Source of the DNA: CAZOOM01 sp964460795
GTDB taxonomy: Bacteria > Omnitrophota > Omnitrophia > Omnitrophales > Aquincolibacteriaceae
Assembly (NCBI GenBank): GCA_964460795.1
Contig: CAYWRU010000023.1
Coordinates: 1 to 45,326 of the forward strand
Reading direction: 5' to 3'
DNA length: 45,326 bases
In this document: one piece after another, positions 1-7,248 of the stretch
How the letters are laid out: every line of letters begins with the position of its first letter
How positions within the stretch are numbered: position 1 is the first letter of the stretch
The notes under the pieces: generated by a model
Database searches by the model: none
The model's input: only the letters and a program-made list of their open reading frames with translations
What the model was told of the DNA's origin: nothing
Program-made: the position numbers and the translations under genes

Positions 1-1
1 T

Positions 2-28
2 AAAGAACTTTACTATCAAAATAACTAA
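2..28 (+). CDS. 3' end of a truncated gene (partial)
   Basis: The window opens inside a gene; the last codons read KELYYQNN and a TAA. The same C-terminus and the DNA after it recur at 18205-18243, the end of the 97-aa gene at 17939-18232, so this is probably the tail of a paralogue or of a duplicated gene-end/promoter unit. Function unknown. Confidence 0.6.
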   Translation, partial: KELYYQNN

Positions 29-29
29 T

Positions 30-55
30 CCCTTTTTTTCTTTTTATACCATATA
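30..55 (+). promoter_or_regulatory. class I promoter (CC-N17-CCATATA)
   Basis: CC at 30-31 and CCATATA at 49-55 with a T-rich 17-nt spacer. The next ATG starts at 61, so the transcript is probably leaderless. Confidence 0.75.
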
Positions 56-60
56 AATCT

Positions 61-342
61 ATGAAAACAAAAACAGTTAAATTAAATCACACACAAAAGA
101 CACGCTTAAAAGTAATGTGTGTTGCAGCAGGCTATGACACAGAAGCTCTTGGAGTAAACAATCCTATGCAAAAAGAAACTCCAGCAAATTGGCTGGAAAT
201 TTGTGTACGTTTATTTGAATGGTTTGTTGGGTATAATCACCAAAAAATGGGGGATATGATGTATGCCTTTATGCTTGGCAATCAAAATCCAATTGATTAC
301 TTGTATAAAGAATATTTGAAAAAAACTAATCAAGGTAAGTAA
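61..342 (+). CDS. hypothetical protein, 93 aa
   Basis: Basic N-terminus (MKTKTVKLNHTQKTRLKVM) followed by a hydrophobic, Trp-rich middle (NWLEICVRLFEWFVGY). No recognised domain. The start lies six bases downstream of a class I promoter with no room for a leader or Shine-Dalgarno sequence. A class II promoter overlaps its 3' end, so the next genes are transcribed separately. Confidence 0.8.
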   Translation: MKTKTVKLNHTQKTRLKVMCVAAGYDTEALGVNNPMQKETPANWLEICVRLFEWFVGYNHQKMGDMMYAFMLGNQNPIDYLYKEYLKKTNQGK

Positions 343-365
343 CCTTTTTCAATTTGATACGTATA
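339..365 (+). promoter_or_regulatory. class II (ECF-type) promoter
   Basis: GTAAC (-35) ends at 343 and CGTATA (-10) is 360-365, spacer exactly 16 nt. The -35 overlaps the stop codon of the preceding gene; the next ATG is at 375. Confidence 0.75.
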
Positions 366-374
366 AGGTAGTAA

Positions 375-530
375 ATGAATGAGATTATCATAAAAGAACC
401 TATGTTTCCAATCCCTACAAAGGAGTATAAGGCATACGTTAAATATTATGATAGAGCAGTTCAGTACACAACTCCACTTACTTTTGAAGAGTGGTTAGAT
501 ACAATTAAAAACGAGCATCATACTTGTTAA
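375..530 (+). CDS. small hypothetical protein, 51 aa
   Basis: Reads MNEIIIKEPMFPIPTKEY through to NEHHTC and a TAA. It is the first gene after the class II promoter, nine bases below the -10. No known domain. Its stop directly abuts the next reading frame, suggesting coupled translation. Confidence 0.65.
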   Translation: MNEIIIKEPMFPIPTKEYKAYVKYYDRAVQYTTPLTFEEWLDTIKNEHHTC

Positions 531-809
531 TTGGAAGATTTAAACTATATTGATAAAAAAGGAGAAGTTACCTTCTACAGCGACGTAGAGGGTAATTTGC
601 TGCAACAAATCGGCATAGGCAAACCTTTTCCAGTAGACGAAAAAAATGCAACCTATAAGCACGTCGGTTCAAAAAATGGATATACAATTCAATATTGCAC
701 CGACGGAGTTAGTGGATATTGTATTTTGTTGGGCGCAATGTTAGTTGTGGATAATCTTTGGACGTTAAAAGAAGCAGATGAAAAGTTATTAACATTACCA
801 CATAGATAA
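531..809 (+). CDS. hypothetical protein, 92 aa
   Basis: Begins with a TTG codon directly after the stop of the 51-aa gene. Predicted to be mostly beta strand (EVTFYSDVEGNLLQQIG) with a C-terminal helix (LKEADEKLLTL). Probably co-transcribed from the class II promoter at 339. The unusual start codon leaves some doubt; no in-frame ATG lies near the N-terminus. Confidence 0.65.
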   Translation: MEDLNYIDKKGEVTFYSDVEGNLLQQIGIGKPFPVDEKNATYKHVGSKNGYTIQYCTDGVSGYCILLGAMLVVDNLWTLKEADEKLLTLPHR

Positions 810-825
810 AAAAAACAAAAAATAA

Positions 826-857
826 TTTTGTAATTAAAAAAAAACATCATATATTTG
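826..857 (+). promoter_or_regulatory. host-type sigma-A promoter (class III)
   Basis: TTTTG at 826-830, 19-nt spacer, TATATTTG at 850-857: the Bacteroidota housekeeping promoter. ATG follows at 863, five bases downstream. Confidence 0.75.
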
Positions 858-862
858 TAAAC

Positions 863-1627
863 ATGAATCAAGAAGCAAAACAACCAACACACACAAGAAG
901 CATTAATTTCAACAGAAATAATGAAATTACATTTGAAGCTGACCTTGTTGATGGCAACAAGTTACAGTTCAAGTATGGTATTAATGACATTCGTTACTTA
1001 AAAGGTAAGTACACGAATGAGGAACGCTTTAAGGAGCGTTGCTTAAATACTGTAATTGAGAAAGTTAAGGAGTTCTACAAAGTTGACTTAGACGTAACAG
1101 ACGTTTTAGAAGACTACAGAATGGTAGAGCCATTTTCTTATGTAGAAGCGTTTAAGCTTGAAGACAATGCTTTACGTTTTAAAGTATTTGGTTCTATCTC
1201 AATCAGAGATATGATTGAATCTTTAGGTGCTAAAAGAATTAAAACTGAGGGGCATCCTGGGAAAAACAAAGTTTATTCACCAAGCGGTGAATTTTTAAGA
1301 GAAGACCCAATTGATAACATTTACGAAATGTATGAGGTTAACGGTGAAGGACTTAACTTAAGAGAAAACATTTACTGCGTTAAATGTTGGTGTACAACAA
1401 CCAATAAAGAACATTGGCTATGGGTTGAAAGTCAATTCAAAGATGACGTTTTAACTGCGGTTGCATCTACTTTCCGTATTCATCAAAATTTAATTCCTCA
1501 CATCAAAGAATTAAAAAGACAAGGGGATATTCTTTTAGTAGAAATGAAAGAAGAAGTAGAACCACAAGGAGAAATCGTACCTTTAACTAAGGAACAATAT
1601 TTTGGGCTTTTAACGGCTCAATCTTAA
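863..1627 (+). CDS. hypothetical protein, 254 aa
   Basis: One of the longest genes of the left arm and the only one there with a near-perfect host-type promoter, so it may be expressed early by host polymerase. The C-terminal third has a conserved-looking stretch (CWCTTTNKEHWLWVESQF, then RQGDILLVEM) that resembles a small beta-rich domain seen in phage proteins, but I cannot name a family. Soluble; no signal peptide. Confidence 0.85.
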   Translation: MNQEAKQPTHTRSINFNRNNEITFEADLVDGNKLQFKYGINDIRYLKGKYTNEERFKERCLNTVIEKVKEFYKVDLDVTDVLEDYRMVEPFSYVEAFKLEDNALRFKVFGSISIRDMIESLGAKRIKTEGHPGKNKVYSPSGEFLREDPIDNIYEMYEVNGEGLNLRENIYCVKCWCTTTNKEHWLWVESQFKDDVLTAVASTFRIHQNLIPHIKELKRQGDILLVEMKEEVEPQGEIVPLTKEQYFGLLTAQS

Positions 1628-1662
1628 AAACAAATAAAGTATAAACAAAAAACCGAGTAAGC

Positions 1663-1908
1663 ATGAAAAATCAAAATTCAACAGCACAAACTCTTGTACT
1701 TGAACCAAGTACGCACCCACACACATTGGCTTCTGAGCAAATCGAAGCTAAAAATTTGGAGGCGTGTGTAGTAATTAAAACCAAAAACGGTGGTGTAGTA
1801 AGCCACGGTGAACATGGTACAATTGCTACTGAAAGCGATAATATCGTGAAGTACGTTCAACAAGAGTACAACCCAGTTACAAGAGCAATGCAAAACGCAT
1901 TTGACTAA
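1663..1908 (+). CDS. hypothetical protein, 81 aa
   Basis: Starts 35 nt after the 254-aa gene and ends before an intrinsic terminator, so the two form a short operon. The N-terminus is Ser/Thr/His-rich and probably disordered; the middle (ACVVIKTKNGGVVSHGEHG) looks like a beta hairpin. Function unknown. Confidence 0.75.
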   Translation: MKNQNSTAQTLVLEPSTHPHTLASEQIEAKNLEACVVIKTKNGGVVSHGEHGTIATESDNIVKYVQQEYNPVTRAMQNAFD

Positions 1909-1934
1909 TTGGTAGCCAAAACAATCTATTCTAT

Positions 1935-1966
1935 AAAAACCTCTGCCGATATGACAGAGGTTTTTT
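1935..1966 (+). terminator. intrinsic terminator
   Basis: AACCTCTG pairs with CAGAGGTT around a 9-nt loop, followed by TTTTTT. Closes the 863-1908 operon. Confidence 0.85.
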
Positions 1967-1971
1967 GTTTT

Positions 1972-1997
1972 CCTTTTTTTTCTTTTCATACCATATA
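1972..1997 (+). promoter_or_regulatory. class I promoter
   Basis: CC at 1972-1973, CCATATA at 1991-1997, N17. The ATG at 2013 leaves a leader of roughly 10 nt. Confidence 0.75.
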
Positions 1998-2012
1998 AAT
2001 AAAAAAGCAAAC

Positions 2013-2444
2013 ATGAAAATTTTAAATGACTTCTTCAACAATACTTGTAGCGAAATTGACAAGAAATATTTCCCTGAAGTTAAATACTATGGGGACAAGA
2101 AAGAAACAACAGATATTCACTATGCGGTTGAATTGTTTAACAATGGAGTAATTGGTTATAATGAATTGTTGGATAAGGTTGCAATTGCTTGTAGTGTATC
2201 GCATGAGGAAATTCACAAGATAATTTCAAAAAATATTGACATTGAAAACTTAGAGTTTAAGTTTATAAATGGAGTTTTCCACTACAAGATTAAAGATTTT
2301 GATTACCACAAATATACTGCGCATGAAATTGGACACCCACTTGGTACTGTTTATAAAAAAGGCAAGACTTCTGAGTACGGGTTTGTTGCGAGTGGTTATG
2401 ACTGGTTTTGCTTTAAGCTGAAAGCAATTCAAAAAACAATCTAA
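2013..2444 (+). CDS. hypothetical protein, 143 aa
   Basis: Start MKILNDFFNNTCSEIDKKYF chosen because it lies just below the class I promoter; longer forms would start inside the promoter. A central helical part (LLDKVAIACSVSHEEIHKII) could be helix-turn-helix-like but is not diagnostic. HEIGHPLG near residue 110 resembles an HExxH metal site but lacks the second His at the right spacing. Function unknown. Confidence 0.75.
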   Translation: MKILNDFFNNTCSEIDKKYFPEVKYYGDKKETTDIHYAVELFNNGVIGYNELLDKVAIACSVSHEEIHKIISKNIDIENLEFKFINGVFHYKIKDFDYHKYTAHEIGHPLGTVYKKGKTSEYGFVASGYDWFCFKLKAIQKTI

Positions 2445-2448
2445 CTTT

Positions 2449-2474
2449 CCTTTTTTTTATTTCTATACCATATA
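2449..2474 (+). promoter_or_regulatory. class I promoter
   Basis: CC 2449-2450, CCATATA 2468-2474, N17. The following leader carries ATAACCCCCTAAA, also seen at 15.85 and 16.29 kb. Confidence 0.75.
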
Positions 2475-2500
2475 AAGACATAACCCCCTAAAAAAGCAAA

Positions 2501-2986
2501 ATGGAAGCAAGTATTAATTTGAAAATTACAGGTGTACGTGGTGGCTCACCAAGTTACTCTGAAAACAAAGGACGTGTAACAACCTTTGTAGATAATAACG
2601 ACGACTTTGTAGCAGTAGATGCGTTTCAAGGTTTTGATAGAACGTATAAACGTCGCAAAGAGTGTGAAATTGAAATATGTATCGCTGGTAAAACTTGGAG
2701 AGGTACAAAAAAAGAATTGGCTGAAAAGTTAGGTTTAATTAAAGCTAAACCATTAAACAAACAGCAAGAAGTTACAAAACACTTTGATGCCTATTTATCA
2801 GGTGGACAAGACTTGCCATATACGAAGATTTATGCTGCAATGAAACGAGCATTAAAAGAAAATCCTGATGGTCGAGCTGACTTGGTAGAAGTTACCCACA
2901 AGGGCAAAACAGAAACGGTAGACTTAATTGAAGACTTGGAGTTTACAACGGTTAAACGATTCTGTGAGATGTGCGGTATCGAATAA
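2501..2986 (+). CDS. hypothetical protein, 161 aa
   Basis: The N-terminal half is beta-rich (INLKITGVRGGSPSYSENKG) and includes KTWRGTKKELAEKLGL, possibly a small nucleic-acid or protein contact helix. The C-terminal half is helical and ends CEMCGIE. Monocistronic between a class I promoter and a terminator. No family recognised. Confidence 0.8.
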   Translation: MEASINLKITGVRGGSPSYSENKGRVTTFVDNNDDFVAVDAFQGFDRTYKRRKECEIEICIAGKTWRGTKKELAEKLGLIKAKPLNKQQEVTKHFDAYLSGGQDLPYTKIYAAMKRALKENPDGRADLVEVTHKGKTETVDLIEDLEFTTVKRFCEMCGIE

Positions 2987-2990
2987 GATT

Positions 2991-3016
2991 AAAGGCTGGT
3001 AATTCCAGCCTTTTTT
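2991..3016 (+). terminator. intrinsic terminator
   Basis: AAAGGCTGG, 5-nt loop, CCAGCCTTTTTT. A TATATTTA box follows at once, so terminator and next promoter abut. Confidence 0.85.
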
Positions 3017-3031
3017 GTTATATTTATAAAC

Positions 3032-3193
3032 ATGGATAACAACAAGCATAATAAACCAAAAAAATCTTCTAAGGTCAAAAGAAAAATTGAGTTAGGCAAA
3101 TTCGAAATGGTTGATACATTTATATATAAGTTTTGGCTTAATTCTGAAAAGACTTTGCTACATATCAAGACATTATTTACAACTCTAAATTAA
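3032..3193 (+). CDS. small basic protein, 53 aa
   Basis: Reads MDNNKHNKPKKSSKVKRKIE and ends LFTTLN. Lys/Arg-rich first 20 residues, amphipathic remainder; possibly nucleic-acid or ribosome binding, by composition only. A TATATTTA box at 3019-3026 lies just upstream, but the matching -33 element is weak. Confidence 0.6.
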   Translation: MDNNKHNKPKKSSKVKRKIELGKFEMVDTFIYKFWLNSEKTLLHIKTLFTTLN

Positions 3194-3197
3194 TGGT

Positions 3198-3223
3198 CCT
3201 TTTTTTTATTTATAGACCATATA
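3198..3223 (+). promoter_or_regulatory. class I promoter driving an ncRNA
   Basis: CC 3198-3199, CCATATA 3217-3223, N17. No open reading frame follows before the terminator at 3282-3312. Confidence 0.75.
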
Positions 3224-3228
3224 AAAAC

Positions 3229-3313
3229 ATAAGGCCAAAGGGCCAAATCAATTTTGTTATAAGGGGTTATAACAATAGACAAAAATCCTCGGCCAAACGC
3301 CGAGGATTTTTTG
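3229..3313 (+). ncRNA. structured small RNA, about 85 nt
   Basis: Lies between a class I promoter and a strong terminator and has no credible ORF. Three hairpins can be read: GGCC-AAAG-GGCC near the 5' end; GTTATAA-GGGG-TTATAAC (3256-3273), perfect; and terminator stem ATCCTCGGC/GCCGAGGAT (3285-3307) followed by Ts. The 5' end is placed six bases after CCATATA, the offset seen in leaderless genes. Function unknown; candidate regulatory RNA. Confidence 0.7.
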
Positions 3314-3316
3314 TTT

Positions 3317-3342
3317 CCCTTTTTTTCTTTTCATACCATATA
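3317..3342 (+). promoter_or_regulatory. class I promoter
   Basis: CC 3317-3318, CCATATA 3336-3342, N17; abuts the T-run of the ncRNA terminator. ATG at 3359. Confidence 0.75.
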
Positions 3343-3358
3343 TGTTTAAACAAATAAT

Positions 3359-4108
3359 ATGAAACAATTACTTAGAAATTATTATTTACCTGAAAAAATA
3401 TTAACTACAAATAACGCCAAAACTATCAAGGGCTTGTCGCTTGGTTATACAACTTATATCCTTTACCTTGCTCCTCACCGCCAAAATTCACAAAACAAAA
3501 ACATTTGTCCAATGGCAAGTGCTGGTTGTATTGCAGCTTGCTTATTTGCTTCAGGTCATGGTTCAATGAGCGGTGTTCAAAAAGGTAGAATTAATAAAAC
3601 AGAATTCTTTTTAACTGATAGAGAAGCTTTCCTTAAGGCTCTTTATATAGAGATAGCTCAAATTCAATTAAAACATGAATTAGAGGGGAATAAATTCGCA
3701 ATTCGCTTAAATGGCACCTCTGATATTTCTTGGGAAACCTTTAAGATAAAAGATAATAAAAATATCTTTGAATTATTTCCGAACGTTAATTTTTACGATT
3801 ATACGAAAAACTACTTACGTTTCAAAAAGCCTTTACCTGCAAATTATAGCTTATTATTTAGCCGTTCTGAAACGAATGAAGAAATTGCAATTGACTTGTT
3901 AAAACAAGGGGTAAATGTAGCAATTGTATTTGATAAGTTACCAAACGAATATAAAGGCTTTAAGGTAATTAATGGAGACGAAACAGACTTACGCTTCAAA
4001 GATGAAAAAGGCGTTGTTGTAGGGCTTAAATATAAGAAATTAACAGGTCGTGGCGTTGATAACAATAAAGTATTTGAAACAGGTTTTGGAGTGAGGGCAG
4101 CCATTTAG
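3359..4108 (+). CDS. GP88-family phage protein
   Basis: 249 aa. Family hallmarks are visible in order: GLSLGYTTYILYLAP, a Cys-rich CPMASAGCIAACL, the RINKT/FFLTDREAF segment, RLNGTSDISWE, NVNFYDYTK, LLFSRSE, VNVAIVFDKLP and GDETDLRF. These match the phage gene product 88 family, common in actinophages and in other phages. The biochemical role of the family is not established; the clustered Cys suggest a metal or Fe-S site, which is inference. Full length, with its own class I promoter. Confidence 0.88.
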   Translation: MKQLLRNYYLPEKILTTNNAKTIKGLSLGYTTYILYLAPHRQNSQNKNICPMASAGCIAACLFASGHGSMSGVQKGRINKTEFFLTDREAFLKALYIEIAQIQLKHELEGNKFAIRLNGTSDISWETFKIKDNKNIFELFPNVNFYDYTKNYLRFKKPLPANYSLLFSRSETNEEIAIDLLKQGVNVAIVFDKLPNEYKGFKVINGDETDLRFKDEKGVVVGLKYKKLTGRGVDNNKVFETGFGVRAAI

Positions 4109-4116
4109 GCAGCTCT

Positions 4117-4142
4117 CCCTTTTTTTAAATTCATACCATATA
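4117..4142 (+). promoter_or_regulatory. class I promoter
   Basis: CC 4117-4118, CCATATA 4136-4142, N17. ATG at 4148, six bases on: leaderless. Confidence 0.75.
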
Positions 4143-4147
4143 AAGAC

Positions 4148-4342
4148 ATGGCAAGAACAAAAACAGCACCAGCAGACGAGCACAACAACTTAGGGTTGAG
4201 TGAATTTCCAAACTTCCACGTTTCTGGGAGTATATCTGGAATGAAAAAATTGTACTACGGCAAAGATGCCTTATTGGTTAAATGTGGTAGCTACATTTAC
4301 AATGTAAGTTCTAAACCTGAAATTTATCATAATCTAAAATAA
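4148..4342 (+). CDS. hypothetical protein, 64 aa
   Basis: MARTKTAPADEHNNLGLSEF start directly at the expected transcription start. Mixed beta content after residue 20 (KLYYGKDALLVKCGSYIYNV). Followed after 7 nt by a 59-aa gene, probably one transcript. Function unknown. Confidence 0.75.
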   Translation: MARTKTAPADEHNNLGLSEFPNFHVSGSISGMKKLYYGKDALLVKCGSYIYNVSSKPEIYHNLK

Positions 4343-4349
4343 GGATACC

Positions 4350-4529
4350 ATGGCAAAAGCAAGCTTCTACGAAAAAATGATTAATGCAGTTGATAAAGTT
4401 CAATATGTTACTCATCAAGAAAAAATTGATAAGGCAGATACTATTGTAGCCATTTCACAATTAGCAGGCAGTCGTGGATATAGTGTTAAGTGGAACGGCA
4501 AAAAGTGGAAAGTAGAACCAAACACTTGA
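4350..4529 (+). CDS. hypothetical protein, 59 aa
   Basis: MAKASFYEKMINAVDKVQYV to KKWKVEPNT then TGA. Seven bases after the preceding gene. Helical N-terminus and a C-terminal strand pair (GYSVKWNGKKWKVE). No known family; small size and neighbours suggest a phage accessory protein. Confidence 0.7.
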   Translation: MAKASFYEKMINAVDKVQYVTHQEKIDKADTIVAISQLAGSRGYSVKWNGKKWKVEPNT

Positions 4530-4532
4530 TTT

Positions 4533-4558
4533 CCTTTTTTTTATTTTCATGCCATATA
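4533..4558 (+). promoter_or_regulatory. class I promoter
   Basis: CC 4533-4534, CCATATA 4552-4558, N17. The ATG at 4581 leaves a leader of about 17 nt. Confidence 0.75.
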
Positions 4559-4580
4559 GGTTAAACAAAAACAAATTAGC

Positions 4581-4874
4581 ATGAAAGCAATGAAGGTAAC
4601 ATTAGCATCTGTAGGTAATCCTGACTTTAGAGGTCAAGACCCAAACAAACCTTTATTTGGCTGTGAGCCTAACAAGGAGGTTGCAGTAAAAACATTCAAA
4701 GAAGCCAGTCAAGTTTGTTCAGAGTTCATTATGAACAACGACCTTGGTTCAGGAAATTGGGCAGGTGGAGATATAAAGGATGATTCAGGCAAAGTAATTG
4801 CTGTAGTATCTTACAACGGCAGAGTTTGGAAAGGTAGTTCATTAACTGGAAATAACGAAGAAATTAAAATTTAA
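4581..4874 (+). CDS. hypothetical protein, 97 aa
   Basis: Contains a patterned segment (SQVCSEFIMNNDLGSGNWAG, then VVSYNGRVWKG) that resembles a small domain recurrent in phage and plasmid proteins of Bacteroidota and Proteobacteria; I have no name or function for it. Starts MKAMKVTLASVGNPDFRGQD. Followed by a second gene after 5 nt. Confidence 0.75.
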   Translation: MKAMKVTLASVGNPDFRGQDPNKPLFGCEPNKEVAVKTFKEASQVCSEFIMNNDLGSGNWAGGDIKDDSGKVIAVVSYNGRVWKGSSLTGNNEEIKI

Positions 4875-4879
4875 CTGAC

Positions 4880-5185
4880 ATGAAAAACAATAAATTTGTA
4901 ACGATAAACATTGAAGGTGAAGATAACATTGGCGTTATTGATTTAGGAAGCCTTAGAGATATTCATAAGGACAATATTAAATCTCACTTTACAAACAACG
5001 TAGAGCCATTGCTTGTTCAAGCTTTACAGCAACACTTTGACTGCCCTGTTAAAGTCTCTGTACCCATGCTTGAATTAAAAAGTGAATTCCCTATTAAGGC
5101 AGAATATGTGGTTGTCTTAGAATTGGAAGAAGAAGACCGACGTATTTTGGTTGAATTAAATGAGACTTGGATGTACTCAGCATAA
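4880..5185 (+). CDS. acidic hypothetical protein, 101 aa
   Basis: Acidic, beta-rich (FVTINIEGEDNIGVIDLG) with a helix (NVEPLLVQALQQHF) and a C-terminal strand pair (AEYVVVLELEEEDRRILVEL). The beta-alpha-beta order is typical of small anti-repressor or anti-defence proteins, but nothing diagnostic is present. Ends at a fused terminator/class I promoter. Confidence 0.75.
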   Translation: MKNNKFVTINIEGEDNIGVIDLGSLRDIHKDNIKSHFTNNVEPLLVQALQQHFDCPVKVSVPMLELKSEFPIKAEYVVVLELEEEDRRILVELNETWMYSA

Positions 5186-5189
5186 AATA

Positions 5190-5230
5190 AAAGGGAACAA
5201 GTTTCCCTTTTTTTATTTTGGCACCATATA
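5190..5230 (+). promoter_or_regulatory. fused terminator and class I promoter
   Basis: AAGGGAA/TTTCCCTT hairpin (5191-5209) runs into a T-tract that is also the promoter spacer; CC 5205-5206, CCATATA 5224-5230. The CC of the promoter is part of the terminator stem. Confidence 0.8.
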
Positions 5231-5252
5231 GATATAAGAAAAAGATATAGTC

Positions 5253-5786
5253 ATGAAAGTAAATCATAAACACTACGCCTTATTTAATTACTCTCCCTAC
5301 TTAGATAGAAATTGCAAGGAGATTGAGAAACCTGCTAAAGTTACATTCGACTTGGGAGATGTAGTTTATATCAAAGAAGAAAATTCTATTGGAGTTGTAA
5401 TAGGATGTGTTTCTGAGGCAACAGCCGAAGTAAGAACTGACATGGACGGTATGCAATGCCATAGCAATTTAGAATTAGCTACAAAGGAGCATTTTCAAAT
5501 TAAGGATGTGCGTTTTACAGATATGCTTTACAAGGAATTGTTTGGCGGACTTGAATACGCTGTAACCGACAAATTATTGGAGGATGTAATGGATAAATAC
5601 TATAACTTATTTGATGAGTTAAGACAGCCATTTATTCAATTTGCTAAGGAAAAAACTTTCACATTAAACAAAAACAATAATATCTTTATTGCTTATTCTT
5701 CCGAGAAAGATAGAATGGTAGAGTTTGCAAAGAAAAAAGATGCAATTGATTTCTTCTCAGATTTAGGTTTCACATTGGTTGAGTAA
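5253..5786 (+). CDS. hypothetical protein, 177 aa
   Basis: The first 75 residues are beta-rich with GDVVYIKEENSIGVVIGCVS, reminiscent of an SH3/KOW-like fold; the rest is helical (YKELFGGLEYAVTDKLLEDV) and ends FFSDLGFTLVE. No family recognised. The 91-aa gene follows after 16 nt, likely on the same transcript. Confidence 0.8.
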   Translation: MKVNHKHYALFNYSPYLDRNCKEIEKPAKVTFDLGDVVYIKEENSIGVVIGCVSEATAEVRTDMDGMQCHSNLELATKEHFQIKDVRFTDMLYKELFGGLEYAVTDKLLEDVMDKYYNLFDELRQPFIQFAKEKTFTLNKNNNIFIAYSSEKDRMVEFAKKKDAIDFFSDLGFTLVE

Positions 5787-5802
5787 TTAAAATAAAAATA
5801 AA

Positions 5803-6078
5803 ATGATTAATAAATTAGCAATAAATAATCAACAAGGCACAAAACTTGTATTTGAAGGTACAAAAGCACAAGCTTTGTTTGTTGAAATTGCAGGAATTCT
5901 TTTGAATATCACAACAAAAAATACTATTTTCAAAGGAGTTTCTAAAAACGCAAATGACCCTACAGATTTAGACCCTCATACATATGAATTGGTAAATGAT
6001 TTTTGGTCTTTACATGCAATTCCTGAAACTGTAATTGTAATTAACAAAGGCACACGCATTAGTTTCTTTTATTCATAA
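5803..6078 (+). CDS. hypothetical protein, 91 aa
   Basis: Starts MINKLAINNQQGTKLVF; hydrophobic helix AQALFVEIAGILLNI in the middle, probably buried rather than membrane. Ends RISFFYS. Second gene after the class I promoter at 5205. Function unknown. Confidence 0.75.
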   Translation: MINKLAINNQQGTKLVFEGTKAQALFVEIAGILLNITTKNTIFKGVSKNANDPTDLDPHTYELVNDFWSLHAIPETVIVINKGTRISFFYS

Positions 6079-6080
6079 TT

Positions 6081-6106
6081 CCTTTTTTTTATTTTCAAAC
6101 CATATA
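6081..6106 (+). promoter_or_regulatory. class I promoter
   Basis: CC 6081-6082, CCATATA 6100-6106, N17; CC follows the stop codon of the previous gene by two bases. ATG at 6129. Confidence 0.75.
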
Positions 6107-6128
6107 GATATAACAAAAGCAAAAGAAA

Positions 6129-6410
6129 ATGGCAAAGAAAGTATCAACAAAGTGGCAAGACAAATGTGCAAGTATTGAACACCAATTAATTGCACGTATT
6201 ATGTACTTGGTAAATAAGCGTGGCAAAGAAAGTCAATTCAGCTCAGAAAAAGCATTGCCACTTAAACAAGACCAAATGTTTGCAATGGGAGATGGACGTC
6301 GTTGGCTTGCAGAAGTAACAGCTGACCGCTTGGTGGATGATTCAGGATATAGATATTCATTTGACCAAATTACGTTACAACAATTAGCAGAAATTGCAGA
6401 TAACATTTAA
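6129..6410 (+). CDS. hypothetical protein, 93 aa
   Basis: MAKKVSTKWQDKCASIEHQL; basic N-terminal helix, central FAMGDGRRWLAEVTADRL, acidic tail. No family recognised. Monocistronic between class I units; terminated by a GGGA/TCCC hairpin whose T-run begins the next promoter. Confidence 0.75.
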   Translation: MAKKVSTKWQDKCASIEHQLIARIMYLVNKRGKESQFSSEKALPLKQDQMFAMGDGRRWLAEVTADRLVDDSGYRYSFDQITLQQLAEIADNI

Positions 6411-6449
6411 AAGGGATTTATTTCCCTTTTTTTATTTTCATACCATATA
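6409..6449 (+). promoter_or_regulatory. fused terminator and class I promoter
   Basis: AAAGGGA pairs with TCCCTTT (to 6429) and the T-tract continues as promoter spacer; CC 6424-6425, CCATATA 6443-6449. ATG at 6455, six bases on: leaderless. Confidence 0.8.
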
Positions 6450-6454
6450 GATTT

Positions 6455-6811
6455 ATGAAACAGACAGAAACATTAATAAAGGTAACATTTGATGAGCCGA
6501 GTTCTCCTGCTCACATTTTATCAACAACAAAGATAATTTCAAATTGGCTTGGTAAATACCACAGAGGCTTGGAGACAAAAGATTTTATCTACTTCATTAA
6601 TTATCAAGAGGGCGATGAAAATGCTTGTGTAATGATGTACCGTAAATCTGACCTTTCTCTTGCATCAAATAATTATTTCGCATATTGCTCAATGTTTGAA
6701 ACATTGGTAGAAAAAAAAGATTGGACTTACATTAGCAAAACCATGAAAGTAAATCTTAAATTGCATAAAGAAGCAGAAGGAGAAACAAATCAAGAAATAG
6801 CAGCTTTTTAA
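6455..6811 (+). CDS. hypothetical protein, 118 aa
   Basis: MKQTETLIKVTFDEPSSPAH start at the inferred transcription start. Alternating strands and helices (KDFIYFINYQEGDENACVMM), acidic C-terminus ending EIAAF. No recognised domain. Confidence 0.75.
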   Translation: MKQTETLIKVTFDEPSSPAHILSTTKIISNWLGKYHRGLETKDFIYFINYQEGDENACVMMYRKSDLSLASNNYFAYCSMFETLVEKKDWTYISKTMKVNLKLHKEAEGETNQEIAAF

Positions 6812-6813
6812 TT

Positions 6814-6839
6814 CCCTTTTTTTAAATTCACACCATATA
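6814..6839 (+). promoter_or_regulatory. class I promoter
   Basis: CC 6814-6815, CCATATA 6833-6839, N17; starts two bases after the previous stop. ATG at 6856. Confidence 0.75.
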
Positions 6840-6855
6840 AATAAAAATCACAACA

Positions 6856-7248
6856 ATGGCACAAAGAAAATACAAAGTAAAACAAACTGGTGAAATTAAT
6901 ACATTCACCGTTACAGTTGAGGAGGGCAAATCAAATACTCCTCGTGAAATGGAGCTTGCTCACAATGAACTTAAATCATTGCTTAGTCATACACCTGAAC
7001 CTGCAAATCCACAAGCTGACTACAACTCAATTGGAGCATTGGTTAAGGCAACAGACTTTGATATGCTTGCAAATCAAAAGGCAATCATTGTTAAGGCAAC
7101 AAGCGATGAACCTTTAACGGCAGAAGAAAAAGCTGAGTTGGAGGGTATGTTAAGTTTTCTTGATGCGTTCCAAGACTTCTGTGTAGATACACTTGGAGAA
7201 GATAAAAAAAGAATTTTTCCTAACTTAACAGATTCAGAAGATGAGTAA
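6856..7248 (+). CDS. acidic hypothetical protein, 130 aa
   Basis: N-terminal strands (RKYKVKQTGEINTFTVTVEE) followed by acidic helices (SDEPLTAEEKAELEGMLSFL). First of three overlapping or abutting genes (8-nt overlap with the next). Another frame is open over part of this gene but lacks its own signals. Function unknown. Confidence 0.78.
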   Translation: MAQRKYKVKQTGEINTFTVTVEEGKSNTPREMELAHNELKSLLSHTPEPANPQADYNSIGALVKATDFDMLANQKAIIVKATSDEPLTAEEKAELEGMLSFLDAFQDFCVDTLGEDKKRIFPNLTDSEDE

